Assembly (NCBI GenBank): GCA_964016885.1
Contig: OZ024744.1
Coordinates: forward strand, 67,373,051 to 67,437,050
Source: Eledone cirrhosa
Taxonomy: Eukaryota; Mollusca; Cephalopoda; Octopoda; Eledonidae
Reading direction: 5' to 3'
Length of the DNA stretch: 64,000 nucleotides
This document shows, in pieces, positions 50,275 through 61,277 of the stretch. The notes under the pieces are model-generated. The model was given only the letters and a program-made list of their open reading frames with translations, was not told the origin of the DNA and did not search any database. The position numbers and the translations under genes were made by a program. Each line of letters starts with the position of its first letter. Within the stretch, counting starts at the first letter, position 1.

Positions 50275-50510
50275 TTGCGGTCGTTCCCCTGGCAGTGGAA
50301 ACTTCTGGTGTCCTCGGCCCCAGGGCTACCTCCTTACTCCTACCTCCTTACTCCTACCTCCTTAAGCTGGCCAGCCGCAGGTGTGAGCCCCGTGAGTTGG
50401 AGTGGCTTTTCCAGCGCGTCTATCTTGCCGTCCTCCGGGGAAACGCCTTCTCCATTCTGTCCGCCGGGGCTGTGGGTGGGCCCCATCGCGTACCAATACA
50501 TTAGTTAAAT
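50275..50510. other. GC-rich island with a short minisatellite, possible coding relic
   Basis: The base composition is unlike the AT-rich neighbours. It includes three near-repeats of CTACCTCCTTACTC (50328-50366). Two plus-strand frames are open across it (77 and 69 residues; one contains 'EPRELEWLFQRVYLAVLRGN'). I do not recognise the product. Confidence 0.4.
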
Positions 50511-50777
50511 ACCATTCTTTCATCGTTACAATTTATCAGCGTAAAATACGCTTTTATTGATATAAAACACTTTACCACATAATACAAGAAACGATGTTAC
50601 AACTCTTACACAGACACCTCATAATCTTAATTAGGCTGTGAGGAGACAGAATAAACCAAACAACGACGGTGGCTTGGTGACATACATACACTTATAAAAT
50701 GAAGTATTCAGTTACATAGATGCTACATAAGACACTCATATAGTTAAAATTGTAACAAGCAATACGAAAGGTTTTAA

Positions 50778-50850
50778 TATAATTGTTTCTACTTTTGGGC
50801 ACAAGGCCTGCAATTACCCCCACACTATACCGATACTGCCAATCCACCGC
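50778..50850 (-). mobile_element. SINE family 1 remnants
   Basis: 'AATTGTTTCTACTTTTGGGCAC' (tail) is joined to 'CGATACTGCCAATCCACCGC' (head) with the body deleted. Confidence 0.7.
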
Positions 50851-50856
50851 GGTTTT

Positions 50857-51080
50857 TGATAATGGTTCCTGATTTAGGCACAAGACCAACAATTTTAGGG
50901 CGGGGGAAAGTCGATTACGTCGACCCCAGTGCATTTCTGGTGCTTTATTTTATCGACCCCTTAAGGATGAAAGGCAAAGGTAACCTCAGCCGGATTTGAA
51001 CTCAGATCGTAAAGGGCCGTAACTCTATGCAGCAAAGTATAGTGTCCAACGCTCTACCGATACTGCCAATCCACCGCTCT
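50857..51080 (-). mobile_element. SINE family 1 copy
   Basis: Reverse full-length copy: tail 'TTCCTGATTTAGGCACAAGACC', 'CTTAAGGATGAAAGGCAAAGG', 'GGATTTGAACTCAGATCG', head 'GCTCTACCGATACTGCCAATC'. Confidence 0.87.
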
Positions 51081-51239
51081 AAAGGCTTTTATATAATAAA
51101 AAAATATCTCACCAACCAACTCATTAGATTACACACCGTAATTACACAACCTAAAAGACTTCCAAATACCCTGAAGAGGAGACACTTTAGTAAGTACAAC
51201 AAATATTGGTACCAACAACAATTTTTATAACACAAAAAG

Positions 51240-51422
51240 AAATAATTGTTTCTACTTTAGGCACAAGGCCAGCAATTAACCAGTACATTACTGGTACTTT
51301 ATTTTATCGACCCCGTAAGGATGAAAGGCAAAGTTAACCTCGGCGGGATTTGAACTCAGACTGTAAAGGGACGTAACTATGCTAGAAAGCATGGCGTCCA
51401 ACCCTCTACCGATACTGCCAAA
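51240..51422 (-). mobile_element. SINE family 1 copy
   Basis: Reverse full-length copy with 'TTGTTTCTACTTTAGGCAC' and 'CTCTACCGATACTGCC'. 51423-51730 holds nothing recognisable. Confidence 0.87.
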
Positions 51423-51736
51423 AAGAAATAATATAGGATCGTGACTAAATTATCTCTACATTGTAAATAACCCAATCATTAATAATACTCATATGTCTCA
51501 CCAAGCTAGCTACAGTTATTTCCCTCTCGAGGGAGACTTCAGGTTTTGCTAACACACTGAGCTACCACAATCATGAGGCAAACAATCCTTCAACTTACTA
51601 TTATCATCACAACACAACATATCAAAAGAATAAAACAAACCTTTTTTTTTTAAAAGACCTTAGTGGATCCATTCACATCAAAAGACTGAATTATAGAATT
51701 CCATTGCACAATAATCTCCATCATTGATGTTGCAGT

Positions 51737-51756
51737 AAATATATATATATATATAT

Positions 51757-51828
<72 letters not shown>

Positions 51829-51856
51829 GTATATTTATGTATGTGTGTGTGTGTAC

Positions 51857-51906
<50 letters not shown>

Positions 51907-51932
51907 TTATATATATACACATATATATACAC

Positions 51933-52000
<68 letters not shown>

Positions 52001-52040
52001 TTATATATATATACATACACATACATATATACTCACACAT
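51737..52040. repeat. Long (TA)n microsatellite with CA interruptions
   Basis: About 300 bases of TATATA with ACACATTTATAT interruptions. All Tyr/Ile-rich frames across it are artefacts. 52041-52370 and 52810-53200 hold nothing I recognise. Confidence 0.95.
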
Positions 52041-52379
52041 ACACATTCACAACTGGAACTAGACAAATAGGTTTTAAAAACAACATATACTACATTTGAA
52101 GTTGACCATGTGTAACAGAAATAAAGCTCAGCTTCAAGCAACTAAACAAAGAACTACAAACACAATAATAGGATAACACAAAATTAGCCAACATTTGTAT
52201 CTAGTGTAGGTCCCTAAACAAACAGCTAAACAGTCTACAAAACAACTAACAGCATCAGCAACTCTGACATGACATCACACAGTAACAACCTTAAATACTA
52301 TATGGCATTCTTAAGCAAAGAAAGTCACTGATCAAACAGTTTCTATTGATCAATCAATCAGAACGAATACTTCTTCCTA

Positions 52380-52800
52380 ATGTCATTCTTATTCTTTGAA
52401 GGGTCATTGGGGCTGAGTCCTCAAGTATGCCTTCTAATGGGTCCTGTCAGAAGCAACTGTCTCCAAATGATCCGGCTGGATCCCTAAGCGAGACCATGGA
52501 TGTTATCCAACCATCTTGTTCAGGGTCTACCCCCGGGGTCTCCTGCCCATAAAATCTGTCCGGTGATACTTATTTTTAGACATTCTAACCACATGCCTGT
52601 AATATCAGTGCTGTGATCTCTCAATTTGAAGAAGTAGCGGCTCTATTTGGAGCGACTCTATCGAGTAACCTTACTCCAAAGATTCTAGAGAGAAACTTCA
52701 TTTCAACTGCTTGAATTCGCGATCATATTATTTCAGTCATTACCCAAGATTCATAGGTAAAAGGTCCGCACGAATACCTAGGCCACTGCATTAAATCCTT
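52380..52800 (-). pseudogene. LINE RT-protein C-terminal relic
   Basis: Minus-strand translation has the flavour of the R-P-G-R-P..W.D-type tail of LINE ORF2 proteins ('ETPGVDPEQDGWI' then 'SLRDPAGSFGDSC'). Multiple stops are present. The clade is uncertain. Confidence 0.4.
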
Positions 52801-53204
52801 CTTCAATCACCAGAAAACAGTTAAGGAAATCCCAAACTCAAAAGCCTTTGAGCACACATCTAGAACATTTAGATCTCTTGGAATCAATTGCACTGCTTAA
52901 TATAGTGAACAGTTTATTCTATTACGGCCTAATTTCGAGAATTTGGAGAAATTGGGTAAATAAACGTAACAAAACTTCAATGAGACCACCATCACTAACC
53001 CCATCAGCTTCCTATGGATAGCACTCCACTGGTTACGATGACGAGTATTCCAATTGATTCGATTAACGGAACAGCCTGCTCGTGAATTTAACGTGCAAGT
53101 GACTGAGCATTCCACAGACACGCGTACCCACAACATAGTTGTCTGGGAGGTTCAGTGTGACACAAAATGTGACAAGGCTGGCCTCTCGAATTACAAATAC
53201 AACT

Positions 53205-53320
53205 CATTTTTACCAGCTGAGTGGACTGGAACAACGTGAAATAAAGTGTCTTGCTCGAAAACACAATGCGCAGCCAGGAATCGAACTCACGACCTTACAA
53301 TTGTGAGCCGAATATCTTAA
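53205..53320 (-). mobile_element. SINE family 2, head half, inverted partner
   Basis: 'GAGTGGACTGGAACAACGTG' through 'GGAATCGAACTCACGACC' on the reverse strand, meeting the following copy head to head. Confidence 0.75.
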
Positions 53321-53455
53321 CGTGAAGGCGTGTGGCTGAGTTGTTAGAGAATTGGATTCGCAATCGTGAGGTTGTGAGTTCGATTCCTGGACCGGGCGAT
53401 GCGTTATGTCCTTGAGCAAGACTCTTTATTTCCCGTTGCTCCTTCTACCTGGAAT
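53321..53455 (+). mobile_element. SINE family 2, head half
   Basis: 'GTGAAGGCGTGTGGCTGAG', 'GAGGTTGTGAGTTCGATTCC' and 'CTTTATTTCCCGTTGCTCC'. It adjoins an inverted copy at 53205-53320. A further head remnant lies at 53535-53575. 53580-53980 holds nothing recognised. Confidence 0.75.
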
Positions 53456-53984
53456 TGCGACCGATAGATAGTATTAACAATTGGAAAGACCAATGGAAAC
53501 ATTGTTTCCTCGGTCCGATATGACGAAAGTCGATCGACTGTCGATATCTTAACCACAAAGCCACGCACCTTCATCCCCTATGCACACCCTTAAACACACT
53601 AGAAAGATTCATCTATGACATCATTAACCTTCACGTTTTTCTTTAAAACTATAAACATAGATTCACTCATAAACCTTAAAGAAAGAATACTTGAGTTTCA
53701 ACAATATAACATTTTTATATTCACCATTTTAACAACTATTCTTCGGATATATTTTGCCACAAAATACACTGTACCATCATATAAAACAACCTAAGTCTAA
53801 ATCAACGAGTGGATATCTAGATGGTCATTACACCTGCTAGAAATAACAACCAAACATCCCTTCAAATTACATACAGCATCCAAAACTTCATTATCCTATG
53901 TTTGAAATCTGAATGGGATTCTCATTACTGGAATGCCATTGATCATAGGCCTATTTAATCAATGTTGATCTTATGCTAAACAAT

Positions 53985-54172
53985 AATTGTTTCTACTTTT
54001 GGCACAGGGCCAGTAATTACCCAGTACATTACTGGTACTTTATTTTATCTATCTCGTAAGGATGAAAGGCAAAGTTAATCTTGGCGCGATTTGAACTCAG
54101 ATCGTAAAGGGTCATAACTATGCTCGAAAGCAAGGCGTCCGACCCTCTACCAATACTGCCAATACACTGCCA
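53985..54172 (-). mobile_element. SINE family 1 copy
   Basis: Reverse copy, tail 'TTGTTTCTACTTTTGGCACAGG', body 'GTAAGGATGAAAGGCAAAG', head 'CTCTACCAATACTGCCAATAC'. Confidence 0.85.
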
Positions 54173-54179
54173 AACAACA

Positions 54180-54300
54180 ATAATGGTTTCTGATTTAGGC
54201 ACAAGGCCAACAATTTGTAGAGAGGGAGGAAAGCCAACCCCGGTACGTACGTGACTGGTACGTTATTTTATCGAAACCGGAAGGATGAAGGACAAGGTTC
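54180..54300 (-). mobile_element. SINE family 1 fragment ending in (AGT)n
   Basis: Tail and mid body ('GGTTTCTGATTTAGGCACAAGG'), truncated at 'GGACAAGGTTC', followed by (AGT)n at 54301-54333. Confidence 0.75.
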
Positions 54301-54333
<33 letters not shown>

Positions 54334-54334
<1 letters not shown>

Positions 54335-54450
54335 ATGGTTTCTGATTTAGGCACAGGGCCAATTTAGGAGTGAGGGAGCAAAGTCGGTTAAATCGACCTC
54401 ATTAGGTGACTGGTGCTTTATTTCATCGACCCCGTAAGGATGAAAGGCAA
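54334..54450 (-). mobile_element. SINE family 1 fragment between two (AGT)n arrays
   Basis: 'GGTTTCTGATTTAGGCACAGGG' to 'CGTAAGGATGAAAGGCAATGG', then (AGT)n at 54457-54519. Both this and the preceding fragment lose the head just where AGT repeats start. Confidence 0.75.

Positions 54451-54456
<6 letters not shown>

Positions 54457-54519
<63 letters not shown>
54457..54519. repeat. (AGT)n microsatellite
   Basis: About 20 units of AGT. Thr/Leu-rich minus-strand frames are artefacts. Apart from a (TTTC)n/poly-T at 54893-54920 and a possible tRNA-like stretch near 54998-55065, 54520-55425 holds nothing recognised. Confidence 0.93.
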
Positions 54520-54521
<2 letters not shown>

Positions 54522-55427
54522 AAGAATATAAGAAAAAAGACGGAAAAAGGCATAGTGAAAGAAACAAAAAATATAAAAAAGAATAACGAAGATATTCTTC
54601 TATAAAATAAAAGAAAACACCTGGCAACGTTCAATGGAATCTTGTTAAAGCGACATCAACTTGAACAGCTCATCATTCTATAGAAATTATAGATAGAAGA
54701 GGGCAGCCAAGTACTTGGCTTATCCATACGCTTGTTCAAGTTGATGATAACAATGATGAAGGGAAAATGTTTCCTTCCATTAAAATAGATTGCTTACCAT
54801 GACACTACTAGAGATATTAATTCAGAATTCCATCAGTTTGGCGAAATAAAGTAGTTGATTATGAATATATCTTAACTGTGAAGGAGAGCATTTCTTTCTT
54901 TCTTTCTTTCTTTTTTTTTTCGTGAGATACTGAGTTATAAATAGGACTAACAAAAAACAACAACCTTGCATTATGTTTAAGTAGTGGAGACAAAGAAGTC
55001 TGCCAAATAGTTAGGGCGTCGACTTTCCGGCTGAAAAGTTGGCAGTTCGAATCTTATTACCAGCAGACTGGAAAATATTTGAGAAGTGGAAAAGATTAAT
55101 TTTTTTGTTCTCAGAAATCCTGAAGTGGTTAAATCTTACGTCTTATGATTCCCCTTGCTTTAAGTGTTTCGGTCGCTAACACCACATTATTCACATAGAC
55201 AGACGGATCCACTTGAGGAAACGATCAAATCCATTCTTCCCATGGTCAAACATTGAAAATAGAAAGATATATATAAAAAAAATGGTCAAAATATCATGTA
55301 ACCTGTATCCAAATAGATCTTGTCCAGAAGAGTGATGATATAAAACAAAAACCCATGATAGTCAAGGAGATAACGCTGAAGCCCAAAGCAATTATTCTGT
55401 CAAACATACTTGTCTTATTTCAGGCAG

Positions 55428-55606
55428 TATCGGTAGAGAGTCAGACGCCATGCTTTGCAGCATTGAGTTACGGTCCTTTACAGTCTGAGTTCAAATCCCG
55501 CCGAGGTTAACTTTGCCTTTCATCCATACGGGGGTCGATAAAATAAAGTACCAGTAATACACTAGGGTATTTGCTGGCCTTGTACCAAATGTAGAAACAA
55601 TTATTA
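55428..55606 (+). mobile_element. SINE family 1 copy
   Basis: Full-length forward copy: head 'GGCAGTATCGGTAGAGAGTC', 'CTGAGTTCAAATCCCGCC', body, tail 'GTAGAAACAATTATTATG'. Confidence 0.88.
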
Positions 55607-55629
55607 TGATATTCAAAGGGCAGTTGATT

Positions 55630-55856
55630 GACAGAATCAGTAGAGCGTCAGACGCCATGCTTTTCAGCATAGAGTTACGCCCATTTATAGTCTGAGTTCA
55701 GATCCCTCCGAGGTTAGCTTTGCCTTTTATCCTTACGGGGTCGATAAAATAAAGTACCTGTAAAGCACTGGGGATCCCTTTAATCGACCCCCCCCCCCCC
55801 AAAAAAAAAAAAAAAAATTGCTGGCCTTGTGCCTAAATCAGAAACCATTATTATTA
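55630..55856 (+). mobile_element. SINE family 1 copy with C-run and A-run
   Basis: Head 'GACAGAATCAGTAGAGCGTC', body, then a C11 and an A18 run (55789-55817) before 'TTGCTGGCCTTGTGCC' and tail (ATT)n. Confidence 0.87.
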
Positions 55857-55881
55857 TATCCAACTTATGTGTTACTTACGT

Positions 55882-56050
55882 AGACGTAGCATGGCTAAAT
55901 GATTAAGGAATTCGCTTCGCAATTATTAGGTCCCGTGTTCGGTCGCACAGGGTGGTGAGTTCGGTCACACCTATGCAGGTTTAGCTGGCCTCCTCCAGGG
56001 TATATCTCGTTGGAGGTGTCTTGGGTGATTTAATGATAGGGTCCCTAGTC
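55882..56050 (+). mobile_element. tRNA-like SINE head, related to family 2
   Basis: 'GTAGCATGGCTAAATGATTAAG' and 'GTCCCGTGTTCGGTCGCACAG' look like tRNA A and B boxes. The body 'GCTGGCCTCCTCCAGGGTAT' is not found elsewhere here. Confidence 0.5.
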
Positions 56051-56054
56051 CTAT

Positions 56055-56205
56055 CATCTCATTTCTACAGCTGAGTAAGCTGGAACAACGTGAAATAAAG
56101 TATCTTGCTCAAGGAAACAACACATCACCCGGTCAGAGAATCGAACTCACAACATTTCGATTGCAAGCCCAATGCTCTAACCACTAAGCCATGCACCTTA
56201 GGTAT
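56055..56205 (-). mobile_element. SINE family 2 copy
   Basis: 'CATTTCTACAGCTGAGTAAGC', 'GAGAATCGAACTCACAAC' and 'CTCTAACCACTAAGCCATGC' on the reverse strand. Confidence 0.8.
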
Positions 56206-56371
56206 TTGCTATTTACCATAGACTCGGTTCGACCAATATTTTGTGAAGTGCATGGAAGCTGTCTGGAAGCTCGTCGAAAGGACTGTATCCGTAATTCAAA
56301 GAGTTAGCATTGTCACACACTGTGTCACGCTGCATCTCCCTGAGAATAACATTAAGGTTACACATGTCTAG

Positions 56372-56525
56372 GCGGCGTATTGACAGAATCGTTAGAACGT
56401 CTGATAGAATGTTTTATGGTATTTGTTCTGGCTCTCTGCTCTCTGAGTTCAAATCCCGCCGAGGTTATCTTTGCTTTTCATCCATTCATGGTCGATAAAA
56501 AATTAAAAAATTACTAGTCTACTGG
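56372..56525 (+). mobile_element. SINE family 1 copy, 3'-truncated
   Basis: Head 'GACAGAATCGTTAGAACGTC', 'GAGTTCAAATCCCGCCGAGG', ending at 'CTACTGGGTCGTCG'. Confidence 0.8.
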
Positions 56526-56774
56526 GTCGTCGATTCTTCCTCTATATCTCTTTCTCTCACACTCTCTATCCTTTTCTGGAAGAAATCTACTGTGTTCAGG
56601 CCTGGAGAGGCATACAATGTTATTTCATTAATCTATATATTTATATATAGATTGTTGATCCTTGTTAATTGTTCATGAAATAAACATACTTTAATAAATC
56701 GTATTCTCATTTATAGTCAGCAGTCGTATTGAAATGTAAACAGTTTATGTATTTATGATGTATTTATTTAAGAG

Positions 56775-56994
56775 TGGTGGAGTGACAGAATCCGTAGTGT
56801 GAGGGGGAGAATTCCATTGCGGTATTTGTCCTGGTTCCTTACATTCTGAGTTCAAATCCCGCCAGGGTCAACTTTGCTTTTCATCTCTCCGGAGTCAATA
56901 GCATAAAGCAGCAGTAAAGTACTGGCGTTGATTTTATCAACTTTGTACTTTTACTAAATTTGCTGGCCTTGTGCCTAACATTGAAATCACTACG

Positions 56995-56995
<1 letters not shown>
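56775..56995 (+). mobile_element. SINE family 1 copy
   Basis: Full-length diverged copy, head 'GGTGGAGTGACAGAATCCG', tail 'GCTGGCCTTGTGCCTAAC' before (CA)n. Confidence 0.8.

Positions 56996-57058
<63 letters not shown>
56996..57058. repeat. (CA)n-(TA)n microsatellite
   Basis: Simple repeat bordering the foldback structure that starts at 57069. Confidence 0.93.
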
Positions 57059-57060
<2 letters not shown>

Positions 57061-57068
57061 TTCTTATG

Positions 57069-57475
57069 TAATCTGAGTTATCGAATATAAATAACAATAT
57101 TCGATTCGTTCGCAATTATGCAAACAAGCCTAATTTTAAAGCCATGTCAGTAGAATGACCCCCATCATTCTTGCTGTTGTGTTGGCATGTAAACAGAACT
57201 GCAGACACTAATGTTTCTGGGCGATTACCCTTCATCAGTACAGTATACTGCTTTCCTGCCAACTGTCAGAGCTACTGAAAATATATGATATTTTCTTAAA
57301 TATACAGTGACTGATCGGCCTGATTTGAATATTAGCAGACTGGCTGATCAGTCAGATCTGCATATTAGCATGCCAACACACGATCAAAAATGGCGAGGTC
57401 ATTCTACTGATATGCCTTAAAGAGGCTGTTTGCACAATTGTAAACGAATCGAATATTGTTATTAATATTCGAAAA
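57069..57475. repeat. Foldback (long inverted repeat), possible PLE terminal-repeat pair
   Basis: Arms 57069-57162 and 57388-57475 are inverted copies of about 88 bases at roughly 85% identity (shared core 'AACAATATTCGATTCGTT' and 'TCAGTAGAATGACC'). An inner pair, TGTGTTGGCATG and CATGCCAACACA, is also inverted. 'CATTAGTGTCTGCAG' with 'GGGTAATCGCCCAGAAACA' is of a kind seen in PLE terminal repeats, from memory. Confidence 0.65.
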
Positions 57476-57520
57476 ACACAAATTGCATTTATTGTATTCA
57501 GCCATGTAGAGCGATAAACT

Positions 57521-57525
<5 letters not shown>

Positions 57526-57597
<72 letters not shown>
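57526..57597. repeat. (TA)n microsatellite at PLE-2 boundary
   Basis: Pure TA array directly next to the PLE-2 terminal module. Confidence 0.93.
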
Positions 57598-57600
<3 letters not shown>

Positions 57601-59757
57601 TGAAAAGTGGAGAATAACATGGTCAACAGTAAAAAAAGGGGATTTATTTGCAGTCTAGCAATTCTTTCACTGATAGAGATGTCTAAAAATTGCTGAACAC
57701 TAAAGGCAGTGCCACTCAATTTTAAATACGATCTTAACTCTATTAGATCTTCAGAAACTGTTAAAAAAATATATATGTAACCGGCAAATTTACAAATTCA
57801 AATTACATCATCAATAATAATATTAATAATAAAGATATAGAAAGAAAAGGAGGAAGAAAGTGAGATAGATACATTAAAGAAAGAAAGGAAAGGAAGGAGA
57901 AATAAGAAGAAGGAAAAATAAAAAGAGAAAGAAGAAAAGGAGAAATTATTATAGATAGAAATATAAAGAGAGGAAGATATATAGAAGATGATATCAGATA
58001 AAGGAGAGACAAACATAAGTAAAAATAACGTAGGATAGAGAGAAGAATAGAGGGACAAATAGATGAATAAACGTTAATACACGAATGAATGTAAATAAAA
58101 ATAAAAATAGATATATAAAAAATATATGAAAAAATGGTGAAAATATGATAATGTTAAATATATTTATGTGTGTATTGGTTATTTTAATAAATAAATAAAT
58201 TAATTAGTTTTAAGTTATATTATATGATAAAATAAAATGACAGAGTTGAAATAAATTTAGGGAGAGAAATATTAAGATAAAGAGTAAAAAATAGAGATAT
58301 ATAAAATAAGAATGTAAATATAAGAGGTTTTGATAGATGATGACAATTATAGTTATAATTATAATTATATGATGATGATGTTGATAATGTGATATCATAA
58401 TATATCAAAGTGGTACACTCTGGGTTATTGAATAGATAAGATGGAATTAAGCTGGTCTAAAGTTCTCTAATTTAGTCGCCGATTTATGTCGACAAAAAAT
58501 AGTTTTTTTCAATTTTACTGTTAAGAAGAATCTTGTTGTAATTTAAAATTTGAAAAAGTTCCATATTACAGAGACCACAGTGGGACATACCAATTTGATA
58601 GCTTTGTCCAGCTGATTTTATATTCCATGTTTGCATCTTTGAGTTACCAGATTTTATTGGCGAGAGTCGTTGTCTTTGAGAGATTCCTGTTAGTCATAGT
58701 GTCTGTGTACGTACCACCTTTTCTTAAACTCCCCAGCTGTGGAACCAATGTAATGCCATGCTAAGCTACCTGAATTTATAGTACATAGGTATACTATATT
58801 TGTCTGTAGGCATCTATTTTGTAAAGGGCATTTGTCAGGTAGATGGCAGTTACATTTGGATGCTTTTCTATGCGCCGGTTCTTCTATATGGTTTTGTCGG
58901 TTGCTATGTATGGGCTGAGAATTGGGTTTGTTGATGTATTGTGGTGATGTGCTCTGACGTGTGTTTGGTTGTGATGATGTTATATGCTTATGTTTTGTAT
59001 TAGGTGCTACGGTACTTATTTGCGTGCCACTTGTATTATAAATTCTTTTATAGTTAATTTTATGTATGTGCGATTCTATGTTGTTGGCAGTGGAGTATGA
59101 TAGTTTGATGGTGTTTCTATTAAAGATTTTATGATATTTATGAATTTTAGGGAAATGTTTGTCAACTAATTTGAAGAAAGTGTAAGGTCGCTTAGTTTTT
59201 ATAGAGGAGTTAAACATTGGATTGAACCATAAGTAGTTTCTATTTCTGCATCTTCTATAGTTATTAGCGGTATTAGTATTCTGTTCCTTTAATTTACGTG
59301 CTTGTTGCCAATTTTCATGTTTAGTCCTAGGTTTGTTGTTTCTATAGGTGTGGATGGTTCTATTAATATTAAGTGTGTTGTTATTTTTTGTATCTGGTAT
59401 GGATTTGAGTCTCTCTTTATGGCCTGCCTTAAGTAAAGCTATGTTGTAGTAGTTAGCGTGTTCATTAAAAATGTCTATGTTAGAAGATAGGCGCGAGATT
59501 CAAAGGGATATACTATGTGCTATGGAGTTAATTATGGATCGAGGATGATTAGAGTTATAATCATTGTAGATAAATTTTCATTATTTTTATGGAAGGGTTC
59601 TATTAGTCTTGAGTTAAAACATCGTATTTAAAATTGACTGGCACTGCCTTTAGTGTTCAGCAATTTTTAGACATCTCTATCAGTGAAACAATTGTTAGAC
59701 TGCAAATAAATCCCTTTTTTGTACTGTTGACCATGTTATTGTCCACTATTTCAATTT
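57598..59757 (-). mobile_element. Penelope-like element 2 (PLE-2) with inverted terminal modules
   Basis: About 135 bases at 57598-57730 recur inverted at 59605-59757 at over 90% identity (shared 'GTTCAGCAATTTTTAGACATC'). They enclose a minus-strand RT C-terminus and GIY-YIG domain and an AT-rich stretch (57780-58430). PLEs are known to carry LTR-like repeats in direct or inverted orientation. Confidence 0.7.
58440..59560 (-). pseudogene. PLE-2 RT C-terminus and GIY-YIG endonuclease, broken
   Basis: The sense order is 'ISRLSSNIDIFNEHANYYNI' near 59510, 'NYLWFNPMFNSSIKTKRPYT' near 59210, the Cys motif 'CNCHLPDKCPLQNRCLQTN' near 58860-58800, GIY-YIG elements 'TIVYLC'-like and 'WHYIGSTAGEFKKRWYVHR' (58690-58770), and after a shift 'LANKIWxLKDANMEYKISW' and 'CGLCNMELFQILNYNK' (58640-58530). 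The longest open segment is 175 codons at 58690-59217. The N-terminal RT core including YRDD is missing. The domain normally nicks DNA for target-primed copying. Confidence 0.8.
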
Positions 59758-59919
59758 TATTACTCCGAGATAAACTTATATAGGAATACAAGTGAAATCA
59801 TAAACTCGTCATCTACGTAAACCTCTTGTTGAGTCAAGCAACGCCGTACGCTAAAACTATCCATAATAAGAAGTATTCACATCCTTTAATTGGATTACCT
59901 ATAACGATATTTTGTTATC

Positions 59920-59925
<6 letters not shown>
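59758..59925 (+). mobile_element. PLE leader module, copy a
   Basis: 'CTTGTTGAGTCAAGCAACGCC' and 'GGATTACCTATAACGATA' recur at 60800-60925 and, inverted, at 35990-36125. It ends at (TA)n 59926-59957. 59960-60280 contains nothing identified. Confidence 0.6.
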
Positions 59926-59958
<33 letters not shown>

Positions 59959-60280
59959 TTTGTTGGTTCACCACTGGATAGAACTGGTCATTCCGTATGG
60001 TCAATCTCGATGTAATATTATGGAGAGCACTCAACGTAATGCAACTCACCCGTCTTCGTTTGTGTAGTTGGTGGTGCGAGTACGGAGTTAATTATTATAA
60101 AATAACAGGAGGCTGGACTGGTGTAAATCCTTGAAAGGTTTATTATACTATGATCACTTCAATGACCGGGTTCAGTATGAATCCGGTGACATCATAAGCT
60201 ATTCAAAATATAACAAAGGAATATAACAGATAAAATCCATGGGGCTAAAAATCAAAGACAAGAGGACGAACGACTATTTA

Positions 60281-60920
60281 GCAATAAGGGTTTTATTTAA
60301 AGTACTGACAATTGTTTCGTTGATCAGATGTGTCTAGAGTTCGCTAATCACTCTGTGCTGCGTCAATCGATCTCCAATACATTGTTTATAACTGTTCAAC
60401 TCATCAGAGCACATAGAAATGAAAATAATTTACTTGAGGCAAGACTTATATAGAAAAGTAGCGTAACACCAAAACAATAACATCAATAATAAAATCACTA
60501 ATAAAATAGCGTTTAAATAAAACAATAAACATCAATAGTAAAACATGTATGGTAAATAGATGGAGAAGTTACAGATGTAAATCAATAAAATCGGATAGGG
60601 TACATTAAAGAGTAATAGTACTAATAAGAAGATGAGGAGATGGAGAATACAAAGAAATAAAAAAAATAAAAAAATAATAAAATAAAGGAATAAAGGGGTC
60701 AGATAGTGTACATAGAATTAGATTTTAGTAGATTTTGAGAAAATGTTAAATATTATTACTCCAAGTATAACCTGCATAGTAATTACCGCGGACTCGCTAC
60801 ATAGCTATGAAAACATCTTGTTGAGTCAAACAAAGCCGTACGTTAAAACTATCCACGACCCGGAGTACTCTAAGTGGATTACACCTAACTGGATTACCTA
60901 TAACGATAACTTGTTATCCC

Positions 60921-60925
<5 letters not shown>
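60281..60925 (+). mobile_element. PLE leader module, copy b
   Basis: 'TGACAATTGTTTCGTTGATC' resembles the terminal module, and 60800-60925 repeats the 'GAGTCAAACAAAGCCGTACG' and 'CGATAACTTGTTATCCCAT' boxes seen at 36000-36125 (inverted) and 59815-59920. It is followed by (TA)n at 60926-60953. Confidence 0.6.
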
Positions 60926-60954
<29 letters not shown>

Positions 60955-61007
60955 GTTAAATATATGTTATATATATGTTATATATATGTTATATATGTTA
61001 TATCTCT

Positions 61008-61260
61008 CTAGGACGGGTAAAATTCCCGAGATCCATGGACGAGTTCTCTCCAGCGGTCTCTGTCCCTCATTATCGCTGCCATGTCCTGCGTCTCCAACAG
61101 ACCAGTGTCTGTCCTTAGGGCATAAGCATACGTTAACCTTTGTCTTCCACTTCCAGTGTGTCCATGTAGGGGCTCCCACAGGAGCACTGAGTGCAATGTC
61201 AACTCTGGATGTCGGTGAGCATGTCCAGCTAACCTCAGTCTCCTCTGTGTTACTTTTGAG
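61008..61260 (-). pseudogene. LINE ORF2 C-terminal fragment, family 3
   Basis: A 64-residue minus frame ends 'MRDRDRWRELVHGSREFYPS' and contains 'LTYAYALRTDTGL', like the last residues of many invertebrate LINE RT proteins (...TY...L..DTGL...M.DR..WR). It is related to 48070-48225. No catalytic part is left. Confidence 0.6.
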
Positions 61261-61277
61261 CTGACTTTTGTTATATA

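Noticed and set aside
51650..52099. Tyr/Ile-repeat ORFs on both strands
   Set aside because: (TA)n microsatellite translations.
54347..54634. Minus-strand Thr/Leu-rich ORFs
   Set aside because: They run through (AGT)n arrays and SINE fragments.
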